From Chitinophagales bacterium (GTDB lineage Bacteria > Bacteroidota > Bacteroidia > Chitinophagales > Chitinophagaceae): a DNA stretch of 64,000 nucleotides. Below the pieces are notes generated by a model. The model did not search any database. It was not told the DNA's origin and worked only from the letters and a program-made list of their open reading frames with translations. The DNA lies in NCBI GenBank assembly GCA_030832085.1, contig JAURJU010000076.1, positions 119,920-183,919 on the forward strand. Direction: 5' to 3'. Shown here in pieces: positions 56,866 to 64,000 of the stretch. A program made the position numbers and the translations under genes. Within the stretch, counting starts at the first letter, position 1, and each line of letters opens with the position of its first letter.

Positions 56866-57849
56866 CTACTTGCTCAAAAATCCCTGTTCTATCATCCAGT
56901 TGTCATTGTATATTTTACCAACATACCTGCTGCCATGATCATGAAAAATGCAAACCACCATGTCTTCAGCTTTCAATCTTTCCCCAAGCTGAAGAAGGCC
57001 CTGTAAGCAGCTGCCTGCGCTGTATCCACAAAAAAGACCTTCTTCCTTTGCAATCCTTCTTGCCATGATTGCACCATCCTTGTCAGTGACTTGTTCGAAG
57101 TGGTCGATATAAGACATGTCAAAGTTTTGAGGTACGAAATCCTCCCCAAAGCCTTCGGACATGTAGGGGTGAACCTTGGTCATGTCCATCAGCCCTGTAT
57201 TGAAATAATGTGTCAGCAATGAGCCAAATGCATCTATTGCCCAAACTTGAATATTGGGGTTCTTCTGCTTTAGAAACATTGATGTTCCTGTAATCGTTCC
57301 GCCGGTTCCTGCCGGACAAACCAAGTGGGTAATTTTTCCATCGGTTTGATTCCAGAGTTCTGGCCCTGTTGATTCATAGTGAGCAAGTCGGTTGGCCAGG
57401 TTGTCATATTGGTTGGTATGGAAGGCATTGGGAATTTCCCTGGCCAACCTCGTAGCAACTGCGTAATAGCTTCTGGGGTCATCTGGTGCTACGTTTGTTG
57501 GGCACACAATTACTTCTGCTCCAACAGCGCGCAATATATCTGCTTTTTCCTTTGATTGCTTGTATGTAGTCGTGAAAATGCATTTGTATCCCTTAACGGT
57601 TGCTGCCAACACCAATCCCATGCCAGTATTTCCTGAGGTGCATTCAATGATTGTTCCTCCTGGCTTGAGTTTGCCTTCCCGTTCGGCCACTTCAATCATC
57701 TTTAACGCCATCCTGTCCTTGATGGAGTTACCAGGGTTGAAATAATCCACTTTGGCAAGGACCTGTGCAGGAATGTCTTTGGTGATCTTGTTGAGCCTTA
57801 TCAACGGAGTATTCCCGATTGTTTCAAGAACATTGTTTTTGATGTCCAT
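56866..57849 (-). CDS. Cystathionine beta-synthase-like PLP enzyme (catalytic core)
   Basis: A 327-residue fold-type II PLP enzyme. PLP lysine K44 lies in NPGNSIKDRMALKMIE, the substrate loop is CTSGNTGMGLVLAA and the phosphate cup is CPAGTGGTITGT. Several features recall the catalytic core of cystathionine beta-synthase rather than O-acetylserine sulfhydrylase: TNQYDNLANRLAHYESTGPE, EEGLFCGYSAGSCLQGLLQ and the ending YNDNWMIEQGFL. There are no C-terminal CBS regulatory domains. Plausible activities are cystathionine or cysteine synthesis. Dodecin lies two bases upstream on the same strand. Confidence 0.88.
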   Translation of the reverse strand: MDIKNNVLETIGNTPLIRLNKITKDIPAQVLAKVDYFNPGNSIKDRMALKMIEVAEREGKLKPGGTIIECTSGNTGMGLVLAATVKGYKCIFTTTYKQSKEKADILRAVGAEVIVCPTNVAPDDPRSYYAVATRLAREIPNAFHTNQYDNLANRLAHYESTGPELWNQTDGKITHLVCPAGTGGTITGTSMFLKQKNPNIQVWAIDAFGSLLTHYFNTGLMDMTKVHPYMSEGFGEDFVPQNFDMSYIDHFEQVTDKDGAIMARRIAKEEGLFCGYSAGSCLQGLLQLGERLKAEDMVVCIFHDHGSRYVGKIYNDNWMIEQGFLSK

Positions 57850-57851
57850 TG

Positions 57852-58082
57852 TTATTTTTTGGATACGCTTTTTTGCGGTGTTTCTATTTCAAAACTAAGG
57901 TTTGCTGTAATCCTGTATTCTTCAATCTTGTTGTTCTTGTCTATTGTGGCACTGTGTTCCTTGATATAAATAGACCTGATGTTTTTGACTGTCTTCGAGG
58001 CTTCTACAATGGCTTGCTGGGCAGCATCTTCCCAACTCTTTGTTGAATTGCACATGATTTCTATTACTTTGATGATTGCCAT
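57852..58082 (-). CDS. Dodecin family protein
   Basis: A 76-residue protein matching dodecins, small dodecameric flavin-binding storage proteins: MAIIKVIEIMCNSTKSWEDAAQQAI, AIVEASKTVKNIRSIYIKEHSA and a final strand YRITANLSFEIE. A beta-alpha-beta-beta plan is visible. The Trp that stacks flavin in archaeal dodecin (in the RxxW.E region) is replaced here by IYI, so the ligand might differ; Bacteroidota homologues are often annotated without proof. It lies two bases from the CBS-like gene and is probably co-transcribed with it. Confidence 0.85.
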   Translation of the reverse strand: MAIIKVIEIMCNSTKSWEDAAQQAIVEASKTVKNIRSIYIKEHSATIDKNNKIEEYRITANLSFEIETPQKSVSKK

Positions 58083-58321
58083 GACCGGAATTTTAAAATG
58101 GTGATTAATGTCTGCAATCTAGCTGCAAAAAAGCGCTCAGTTGATGATGATGTCATGTGGTTCAAATGATTGGTATCATCAATGAAAATGCTGTTCTACA
58201 TTGCTTTTCAATCGCAGTGCATCTTATCTTCACTTCAGTCGGTTAAAGGACATCGTCCCATGCCGGTATGATTAAAGCAGACAATAGGATTCCGTAAAAG
58301 GGTTTAAAACTGCTGTATCGC

Positions 58322-58351
58322 GGAACTGGGCAATCCCCAGTTCCTTTTTTT
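58322..58351 (+). terminator. Strong orphan intrinsic terminator
   Basis: GGAACTGGG (58322-58330) pairs perfectly with CCCAGTTCC (58336-58344) over the loop CAATC, followed by seven T residues. The T-run is on the plus strand only, so it ends plus-strand transcripts, yet no plus-strand gene precedes it for over 1.5 kb. Confidence 0.8.
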
Positions 58352-58355
58352 ATAT

Positions 58356-58389
58356 CTATCGAAAACGTTACCGCAACTGTATTCGATAG
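58356..58389. promoter_or_regulatory. Inverted repeat upstream of the glycosidase, candidate operator
   Basis: CTATCGAA (58356-58363) is repeated in inverse as TTCGATAG (58382-58389), a perfect 8-bp match with 18 bases between. The spacer begins AACGTTACC, so the left arm also reads as GAAAACGTTACC, which faintly resembles a LacI-family operator. It sits about 100 bp before the glycosidase ATG and just after the orphan terminator. Confidence 0.4.
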
Positions 58390-58487
58390 TTTATATGCAT
58401 CCTGCAGACTTTATTCCATTTCATCAGATTGGCAATCTTGATATATTTATGGCATTGGCCGTTGCTTTAAGATGTCAAACCAATACC

Positions 58488-61400
58488 ATGAAGATCAAAA
58501 TCACTCTTTTCATAGCGCTTTTCAATATCTTGTCTGTCTTTTCCAGTACACCAATGGCCCAAGACAGTTCGGATGCCCGATGGTATCCCCAATTGTCGAA
58601 AAACGAATATGTAAACCCTGTCATCACTGGTTTTTTTCCTGATCCCTCAGTGGTAAGGGTGGGAGAGGATTATTATAGTATCAATTCAACGTTTGAGTAT
58701 TTTCCTGGAATCATCATTTCCCATTCCAAAGACTTGATCCATTGGAAGCAAATTGGTCATGTATTCTCAAACACTGACTCACTAGACCTTACCCGATTTT
58801 GGGATGGAATGGGCATTTGGGCGCCTGATATCTCTTATCACAATGGTGAGTTCTATGTTTTTTATTGCACTGTTCAGTTGAAAAAAGACAGGAGCTACAA
58901 TGTTAGGGGAAATTATATGGTGAAATCCAAGAGCATCAATGGACCTTGGTCTCAACCGGTTCAACTGACGGACAATGGCAACGATCCTTCTCATTTTGTG
59001 GATGAGAATGGAGACCATTACATGCTATTTGCTGCAGGAATCCCGCAAGGCAATGGTACCAAAATAGTGAAGTTGAACAAGGAATGCACCAAAGTAGTCG
59101 AGGGCCCATTCTGGATTGAAACAGAAGGAAAAAAAGCAGCTCCCGAGGGCCCACACCTGATCAAAAAAGATGGATACTACTATTTGACGATGGCCGCATC
59201 GGGTGGTTTGTTCAATGGGCATCACATGTTGGTTGCCAGGTCTAAAAATATTTATGGTCCTTATGTGAATTCACCTTATAATCCATCGCTCACACAGAAA
59301 AATGTTGATGCCATCAATTTTCACCAAGGCCATGGAAAATTGTTTCATACACAATTCAACGAATGGTTTACCATGGTGATTTCCCAACGAAGAATCCCAG
59401 AAAATGTAGAGGGTGTCAAATCCGCTAAAGCATTCAGCCCACTTGGTAGGGAAACCTCATTGATAAGACTGGAATGGACATCGGATGGATGGCCTAGGGA
59501 TAAACCGAGCCGACAACCACTGGACATTGATGCAAAACCCAATTTGCCAACACATCCTGTTTTCAATAAATCATCCGATGAGTTTGACGCAACAACACTT
59601 TCCTTGCCATGGCAGTACCGGCGCAACCCCTTGTACAGCCATCTGAGTTTGACAGAAAAAAAAGGTGCGCTCAGGATCTATACAAGTGATCATGACATTG
59701 ATACTTTGTTGGGACGCAACTTGATCGTTCAAAGAGAGCGCTGGTTGAAATATACGGCAACAACAAAGCTTTCATTTTTGCCGCAGTCCAAAGAACAGGC
59801 AGGAATAACATGCTATTATGATACCAAAACCTATGCCAGGCTGGGATTGCAGAGGGATCCTCTTGGCAAGCTTCAACTGGTTTTGGAGGAGATGAAACGC
59901 GGGGTTTCTTCTGTCAACACCATCATGCCTGTTGTTCAAAAAGCAACTATCTTTTTAAGGGTGAACGTAGATAAGCTGCGCAGGGAATTTTATTACAGTT
60001 ACGATAACAAGACCTGGAAACCTGCCGGAACAATCGTCAATGCCGCTTATTTGAGTGATCAGGGTACACCCAATTGGGGATTCATGGGAACAATGGTTGG
60101 TATGTATGCTTTCAATCGGGGTACCTCGAAAAAGATTCCAGCTGATTTTGATTGGTTCCGGATTCAAGACCTCGCCCCAACACAAGTTTACCAACCATCA
60201 CAAAAAGTTCAGTTCAGTGAAATGACCCGACTGGATCAGTTTGGTGGGCCTTCTTCTGGAACGTATTTACCTACTGACGCGGAAAAGAAGAGGATCGCCT
60301 GGTTCCGGGAAGCGAAGTTTGGCATGTTCATGCACTGGGGTTTGTATTCTGCCATGGCAGGATATTGGAAAGGGGAAAAGGTGACGGGTGGTGAGTGGGC
60401 CATTAAAATGCACAAGCTGCCCATTGAAGAATACCGTCAATTGGCAACGACATTCAATCCCGTCAAGTTCAATGCAGATGAATGGGTGTCTTTGATCAAG
60501 GCTGCCGGAATGAAATACCTGGTGATAACGGCAAAGCACCATGATGGATTTGCCATGTTTCAATCCTCAGCTTCAACCTACAATATCGTGGATGCGACCC
60601 CTTTCAAAAGGGATCCGATGAAGGAATTGAAAGCAGCTTGTGATCGCCATGGAATCAGGTTTGGTATGTATTATTCGCATGCCCAGGATTGGAACGAACC
60701 GGATGCATACGGCAACGATTGGTCTTTCAATGGCTATAAAGGCAATATGGACAAGTATCTGGAGCAAAAAGCATTGCCTCAAATAAGAGAAATATGTGAA
60801 CAATACCGTCCGGATATCATTTGGTATGATACGCCGGGTGAGATGAACATGGAAAGGGCGCAGAAAGTGGCAGGAATATCGCGGACCATCCTTCCCAACA
60901 CTTTGGTCAACAGCAGGATTTTTAACACCAACGAACCAGGTCTATGGGATTACAGGAGCAGTGGTGATAATGATGGTTTTGTGCAGTACCACAATGTTCC
61001 CTGGGAGCTTTGTGGCACATTGAACCGCAGCTGGGCATTCAAAAAATGGGATACTGCTTTCAGGCCTGTCAGTGAATTGTTGTATCATTTGATCGATGCC
61101 GTTTCAAAAAACGGAAACTACCTGCTGAATGTTGGTCCAACAGCTGAAGGGGAAATCACTGCCCCTTATGCTGAGCGATTAAGGAAGTTAGGTGACTGGC
61201 TTAAACGCAATGGAGAGGCTGTTTACGGGTGCAACGGCACTGCATTCGGAACCGAATTTGGGGATTATGCCATGGTAGAGGGCAAAAGAAGTTTTGTGGC
61301 TTCTCCAGTCATTTGGCGCTGTACCACAAAGCCCGGTAAGTTATTTATCCACGTGTTCAACATGCCCTCCAATGGGGAAATTGTTTTACCAGCAGTGAAA

Positions 61401-61538
61401 GGAAAAATAAAGAATGCCTTTTTGTTGGCCAACCAAAACAAGCACGTCACTACAAGGCAAACGGCCGATGGCATAACCTGCATTTTGCCGAAGAATGCAA
61501 TTGATCCTTTGGCTACAGTGATTTGTTTGGAGTTGTAA
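58488..61538 (+). CDS. Exported GH43-GH29 fusion glycosidase
   Basis: A 1016-residue exported protein (signal peptide MKIKITLFIALFNILSVFSS at the chosen ATG 58488; the frame opens earlier at 58395). Residues about 35-340 form a GH43 five-bladed propeller with base D52 (FFPDPSVV), D166 (GNDPSHFVDENG) and acid E220 (APEGPHLIKKDGYYYL), as in beta-xylosidases/arabinofuranosidases. A beta-sandwich (about 350-560) follows, then a GH29 alpha-L-fucosidase barrel (AKFGMFMHWGLYSAM, ITAKHHDGFAMFQS) with nucleophile D781 in DIIWYDTPG. One chain may thus remove two sugar types from a branched plant or algal glycan. The substrate is inferred from families only. Confidence 0.88.
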   Translation: MKIKITLFIALFNILSVFSSTPMAQDSSDARWYPQLSKNEYVNPVITGFFPDPSVVRVGEDYYSINSTFEYFPGIIISHSKDLIHWKQIGHVFSNTDSLDLTRFWDGMGIWAPDISYHNGEFYVFYCTVQLKKDRSYNVRGNYMVKSKSINGPWSQPVQLTDNGNDPSHFVDENGDHYMLFAAGIPQGNGTKIVKLNKECTKVVEGPFWIETEGKKAAPEGPHLIKKDGYYYLTMAASGGLFNGHHMLVARSKNIYGPYVNSPYNPSLTQKNVDAINFHQGHGKLFHTQFNEWFTMVISQRRIPENVEGVKSAKAFSPLGRETSLIRLEWTSDGWPRDKPSRQPLDIDAKPNLPTHPVFNKSSDEFDATTLSLPWQYRRNPLYSHLSLTEKKGALRIYTSDHDIDTLLGRNLIVQRERWLKYTATTKLSFLPQSKEQAGITCYYDTKTYARLGLQRDPLGKLQLVLEEMKRGVSSVNTIMPVVQKATIFLRVNVDKLRREFYYSYDNKTWKPAGTIVNAAYLSDQGTPNWGFMGTMVGMYAFNRGTSKKIPADFDWFRIQDLAPTQVYQPSQKVQFSEMTRLDQFGGPSSGTYLPTDAEKKRIAWFREAKFGMFMHWGLYSAMAGYWKGEKVTGGEWAIKMHKLPIEEYRQLATTFNPVKFNADEWVSLIKAAGMKYLVITAKHHDGFAMFQSSASTYNIVDATPFKRDPMKELKAACDRHGIRFGMYYSHAQDWNEPDAYGNDWSFNGYKGNMDKYLEQKALPQIREICEQYRPDIIWYDTPGEMNMERAQKVAGISRTILPNTLVNSRIFNTNEPGLWDYRSSGDNDGFVQYHNVPWELCGTLNRSWAFKKWDTAFRPVSELLYHLIDAVSKNGNYLLNVGPTAEGEITAPYAERLRKLGDWLKRNGEAVYGCNGTAFGTEFGDYAMVEGKRSFVASPVIWRCTTKPGKLFIHVFNMPSNGEIVLPAVKGKIKNAFLLANQNKHVTTRQTADGITCILPKNAIDPLATVICLEL

Positions 61539-61576
61539 TGCACAGTCATCGGCAGGAATTGACGTACTTTTGTACC

Positions 61577-62899
61577 ATGCAGTCAACTTCTTTTTCCATT
61601 GCGGATGCGCTCTCCAATTTACAGATCAAGGCTTTGAATCCAATGCAACAGGCTTCATTGGATGCCAATGCAACAAATAATTCCGTAGTGTTGTTGGCCG
61701 ATACAGGGTCTGGAAAAACCTTGGCGTTTTTGCTTCCAGTCACACAATTACTTGATAAAACCAAGTCGGTTACCCAGGCTTTGATTGTAGTATCATCTCG
61801 TGAACTGGCCTTGCAAATTGAGCAGGTGTTCAAAAAAATGGGAACTGGATTCAAGGTGACCTGTTGCTATGGTGGGCACTTGAGGGAAACGGAGGAAAAC
61901 AACCTGAAGCAGGCTCCCGCACTGATCGTAGGTACTCCTGGCAGGCTTGCAGACCATATCAGGCGTGGAAATATCATCACAACGCATATTGAAACCCTTG
62001 TCTTGGATGAATTCGATAAGTCACTGGAACAGGGTTTTGAAGCGGAAATGTCATTCATCATTGAATCCCTTCCTGCACTCAAAAAACGCATCCTCACATC
62101 TGCAACTGAGGCGGTGGAAATACCTGATTTTGTCGGACTGAAAAACCCTGTTGAAATCAATTTCCTGACAGGGGAGAAGTCTCCTGCCCTTGCGGTTCAA
62201 ATGGTCAGGAGTCCAGATCCAGACAAGTCCAGCACACTGTTCAATCTCATTTGTACATTGGGGAATCGGTCAACAATTATATTCTGTAACCAACGCGAGA
62301 TTGTTGAGCAAACCAGTCAATTTCTCAAAGACAAGGGAATAGTTAATGTATTTTATCATGGTGCCATAGAGCAGCGAGAGCGTGATATTGCGCTGTGCAA
62401 GTTCAGGAATGGCAGCTCCAATATATTGGTCACTACAGACCTGGCAGCACGCGGATTGGACATCCCAAACATCCGCTATATTATCCATTATCAACTGCCC
62501 ACTACCCAGGAATCGTTTATCCACCGCAACGGTCGTACAGCCAGGATGGAAGCCAGCGGAACTGCAATTTTATTGCTGGCTCCACAGGAAACTGTTCCGG
62601 GATATATAGAACCTGCACCCATTGAAATTGGACTGAATGCCGATGCTGGATTGCCCGCAAAACCTGATTGGACTACATTTTATGTGAGTGTAGGAAAAAA
62701 AGACAAGGTGAACAAGATTGATTTTGTCGGATTCCTGACCAACAAGGGGCGGTTGAAAAAAGAAGACATTGGATTGATTGAAGTCAAAGACTTTTTTTCT
62801 TTCGTTGCAGTTCGAAAATCCAAAGCCGGCGCTACATTGCAGCTGATCAAGGATGAAAGGATCAAGAACAAGAAGGTTAAGATTGATGTTGCGAAATAA
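61577..62899 (+). CDS. DEAD-box-type RNA helicase with DbpA RNA-binding domain
   Basis: A 440-residue RNA helicase starting MQSTSFSIADALSNLQIKAL at 61577; an alternative ATG at 61538 overlaps the glycosidase stop. Motif I is LADTGSGKT, motif II is DEFD (in LVLDEFDKSLEQGFE) instead of DEAD, motif III is TSATEA and motif VI is FIHRNGRTARM instead of the usual HRIGRTGR. Residues about 370-440 (VGKKDKVNKIDFVGFLTNKG, then a VAVRKSKA strand) match the DbpA RNA-binding domain, which recognises 23S rRNA hairpin 92. A TACTTTTG element lies four bases before the ATG. A role in large-subunit assembly is likely. Confidence 0.88.
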   Translation: MQSTSFSIADALSNLQIKALNPMQQASLDANATNNSVVLLADTGSGKTLAFLLPVTQLLDKTKSVTQALIVVSSRELALQIEQVFKKMGTGFKVTCCYGGHLRETEENNLKQAPALIVGTPGRLADHIRRGNIITTHIETLVLDEFDKSLEQGFEAEMSFIIESLPALKKRILTSATEAVEIPDFVGLKNPVEINFLTGEKSPALAVQMVRSPDPDKSSTLFNLICTLGNRSTIIFCNQREIVEQTSQFLKDKGIVNVFYHGAIEQRERDIALCKFRNGSSNILVTTDLAARGLDIPNIRYIIHYQLPTTQESFIHRNGRTARMEASGTAILLLAPQETVPGYIEPAPIEIGLNADAGLPAKPDWTTFYVSVGKKDKVNKIDFVGFLTNKGRLKKEDIGLIEVKDFFSFVAVRKSKAGATLQLIKDERIKNKKVKIDVAK

Positions 62900-62930
62900 A
62901 ATCAACAGCCATTAAACAAGCCTAGGTTAG

Positions 62931-63716
62931 TTACAGATAAATTGTCCCAGTCATGTAGTGTACTGCCGTACCGCTGATCAGTACACGATCTCCTTTGAAT
63001 TGGCAATGCAGTTTGCCGCACCTGGGGGAAACCTGCAAAGCATGCATCTCGTCTTTATTGAGTACCGTTCTCCAGTAAGGGATCAAGGTGGTATGTGCAG
63101 AGCCAGTTACCGGATCCTCATTGATACCGCTTTGTGGTCCAAAAAAACGCGAGACAAAGTCAACTTGCTCTCCCCGGGCTGTCACAATCAAACCCCTTGA
63201 ATGTAGCTTTGTGATTGCTGACCAAACCGGCTGCATTTCCCTGATTGTTTTTTCACCGGAAAACACAACCATAAAATCATTGCGTCCACGATAGGCTTCC
63301 AATGGGACTTCTGTAAAACAGCTCAACAGGTTTTCATCAAGGGATACAGGAGAAATTGTATCTGTTGGAAAATCCAGGGTTAACAATTCCCCGTTTCGGG
63401 AAACGGACAAGGGGCCACTCCTGTGCGAGAAGAATTCAATCTTTTCACCAGCATATCCCAGCAAGTTGAACAGTACATAAGCCGATGCGATGGTTGCATG
63501 TCCACAAATATCCACTTCAACAGTTGGCGTAAACCAGCGAATCTGATACTGATCTCCCGTTTTAACAAAGAATACCGTCTCAGACTGGTTGTGCTCCAAT
63601 GCTATTTGTTGCATCAGGGTTTCATCCAACCAATGCTCTAGAGGAATCACACAGGCAGGATTTCCGCCGAATGGTTTATCCGTAAAGGCATCAACCTGGT
63701 ATACTTTTAGTTCCAT
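62931..63716 (-). CDS. PhzF-family isomerase
   Basis: A 261-residue protein of the PhzF/diaminopimelate-epimerase-like fold. It begins MELKVYQVDAFTDKPFGGNPACV and has the catalytic Glu in EHNQSETVFF (E46), DICGHATIASAYVLF, and GINEDPVTGSAHTTLIPYW. Most such proteins in non-phenazine producers have unknown substrates. The gene has TATTTTTG (complement of 63739-63746) 22 bases upstream, and follows the terminator of tRNA-Leu on the same strand. Confidence 0.9.
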   Translation of the reverse strand: MELKVYQVDAFTDKPFGGNPACVIPLEHWLDETLMQQIALEHNQSETVFFVKTGDQYQIRWFTPTVEVDICGHATIASAYVLFNLLGYAGEKIEFFSHRSGPLSVSRNGELLTLDFPTDTISPVSLDENLLSCFTEVPLEAYRGRNDFMVVFSGEKTIREMQPVWSAITKLHSRGLIVTARGEQVDFVSRFFGPQSGINEDPVTGSAHTTLIPYWRTVLNKDEMHALQVSPRCGKLHCQFKGDRVLISGTAVHYMTGTIYL

Positions 63717-63761
63717 GAAACAGTTGTTTTTTGTTCAACAAAAATACAGTCAGAAAACAAC

Positions 63762-63792
63762 AATGCCCTCTCAGTTTTGCTGAAAGGGCATT
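63762..63792 (-). terminator. Terminator behind tRNA-Leu
   Basis: The arms AATGCCCTCTCAG (63762-63774) and CTGAAAGGGCATT (63780-63792) form a 13-bp stem with one mismatch and a five-base loop. On the minus strand it is followed by TGTTGTTTT. It starts two bases past the tRNA 3' end. Confidence 0.75.
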
Positions 63793-63793
63793 G

Positions 63794-63877
63794 TGCCCAG
63801 AACAGGAATCGAACCTGCACTACCTTGCGATAACCAGATTTTGAGTCTAGCGCGTCTACCAGTTCCGCCATCTGGGC
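63794..63877 (-). tRNA. tRNA-Leu (anticodon CAA)
   Basis: On the minus strand the acceptor arms GCCCAGA and TCTGGGC pair fully, with discriminator A at 63794. The D arm reads GGCGGAACTGGTAGACGCGC, the anticodon stem-loop CTAGA-CTCAAAA-TCTGG gives anticodon CAA, a long class II variable arm follows, and the T loop reads GGTTCGATTCC. Length is 84 bases. CCA is not encoded. It decodes UUG leucine codons. Confidence 0.95.
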
Positions 63878-63963
63878 TTTTAGCAGGATGCAAATCTATC
63901 TTATCTATTCCGTTTTAACAATAGCAAAGCAAAGAAAAACTGCTTTTCTGCTCAAATTCTTGG

Positions 63964-63971
63964 TAATTTTG
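63964..63971 (+). promoter_or_regulatory. -7 element of the probable tmRNA promoter
   Basis: TAATTTTG matches TAnnTTTG exactly and ends ten bases before the tmRNA 5' end at 63982. A TTTTC stretch about 20 bases upstream is only a weak -33 match. Confidence 0.5.
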
Positions 63972-63981
63972 TACCCGATAC

Positions 63982-64000
63982 GGGGCTGACCGGTATTGAC
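63982..64000 (+). ncRNA. ssrA: Probable 5' end of tmRNA (partial)
   Basis: The last 19 bases, GGGGCTGACCGGTATTGAC, match the start of bacterial tmRNA: the GGGGCTG acceptor strand followed by a D-loop region with the usual GG-T-TTGAC form. A good -7 promoter element lies just upstream. The rest of the gene, including the peptide tag, lies outside the window, so this cannot be confirmed by the 3' half. Confidence 0.7.

Larger units (their letters stand above)
58083..58487. other. Long gap with orphan terminator and inverted repeat
   Basis: The 405 bases between dodecin and the glycosidase start carry no convincing ORF; the frame that opens at 58395 is only the in-frame upstream extension of the glycosidase. 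The gap holds a strong plus-strand terminator (58322-58351) with no gene before it, a possible promoter TTG-N21-TATCTTCA near 58203-58234, and an 8-bp inverted repeat at 58356-58389. The stretch 58240-58345 may encode a small RNA. Confidence 0.5.

Noticed and set aside
58200..58351. Candidate RNA as SRP RNA, RNase P RNA or a known riboswitch
   Set aside because: The hallmark segments (GGAAGGAAGCA-type SRP loop, GAGGAAAGTC of RNase P, TPP or cobalamin box sequences) are absent, so it is left unnamed.
58395..58487. N-terminal extension of the GH43-GH29 protein from the first ATG
   Set aside because: A clean signal peptide starts at the ATG at 58488; the 31 extra residues would bury it and fit no export signal.
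1..64000. CRISPR arrays, insertion sequences, prophage or integrative elements
   Set aside because: No repeat-spacer pattern, transposase, integrase or phage structural gene was found in any frame; the tRNA-Leu shows no adjoining integrase or duplicated 3' end.

Overview
The window is a dense stretch of a Bacteroidota chromosome, most likely from the Chitinophagia/Saprospiria part of the phylum. The evidence is a type IX secretion sorting domain on a secreted S8 protease (32031-33704), many SPII lipoproteins, promoters of the Bacteroidota form TTTG-N19/20-TAnnTTTG, weak Shine-Dalgarno sites, and phylum-typical proteins (LptF/G permease, PhoH, bifunctional HisB). No insertion sequence, prophage, integrase or CRISPR array was seen. 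It reads as core chromosome with a signalling-rich middle.

Layout. 1-12.6 kb: start of glutamate synthase (cut by the window edge), glycine dehydrogenase gcvP, a YkgJ-type cysteine cluster protein, an MFS exporter, a deoxynucleoside kinase, folK, sppA, an ABC-2 permease, queG and a serine hydrolase. 12.7-26.7 kb: clpB convergent with a DEAD-box helicase, an uncharacterised lipoprotein, an ECF sigma factor with a putative anti-sigma partner, a phoH-lipoprotein-crcB-TSUP run, rpe with a TPR lipoprotein, a TolB-like propeller, a periplasmic-binding-fold protein, guaA and rpsT. 26.8-35.6 kb: sucA-sucB, an RsmB-type rRNA methyltransferase, the T9SS protease, a lipoprotein and mnmA.

35.6-50.3 kb is a signal-transduction block: a NarL regulator with its membrane kinase, photolyase, LptG-like permease, a mitochondrial-type citrate synthase, then a three-gene operon (45693 down to 41481) of a tiny H-NOX-like protein, a kinase with an N-terminal H-NOX-associated (HNOBA) domain and six PAS domains, and a NarL regulator. 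Proline dehydrogenase, another NarL regulator and a hybrid kinase follow. The H-NOX-like protein keeps the first ~26 residues and the C-terminal subdomain of the family but lacks the ~100 central residues that carry the haem-ligating His. This operon is the strongest candidate for something undescribed.

50.3-64 kb: an M1 peptidase; a partial his operon (hisGDCB) behind a His-rich leader peptide and attenuator; a cystathionine beta-synthase-like enzyme with dodecin; a long non-coding gap holding an orphan terminator and an 8-bp inverted repeat in front of a GH43-GH29 fusion glycosidase; a DbpA-like helicase; a PhzF-like isomerase; tRNA-Leu(CAA); and the first bases of a probable tmRNA gene at the right edge.

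All calls come from reading translations and motifs by eye. Residue numbers are counted from the start codon chosen here, and domain limits are approximate.
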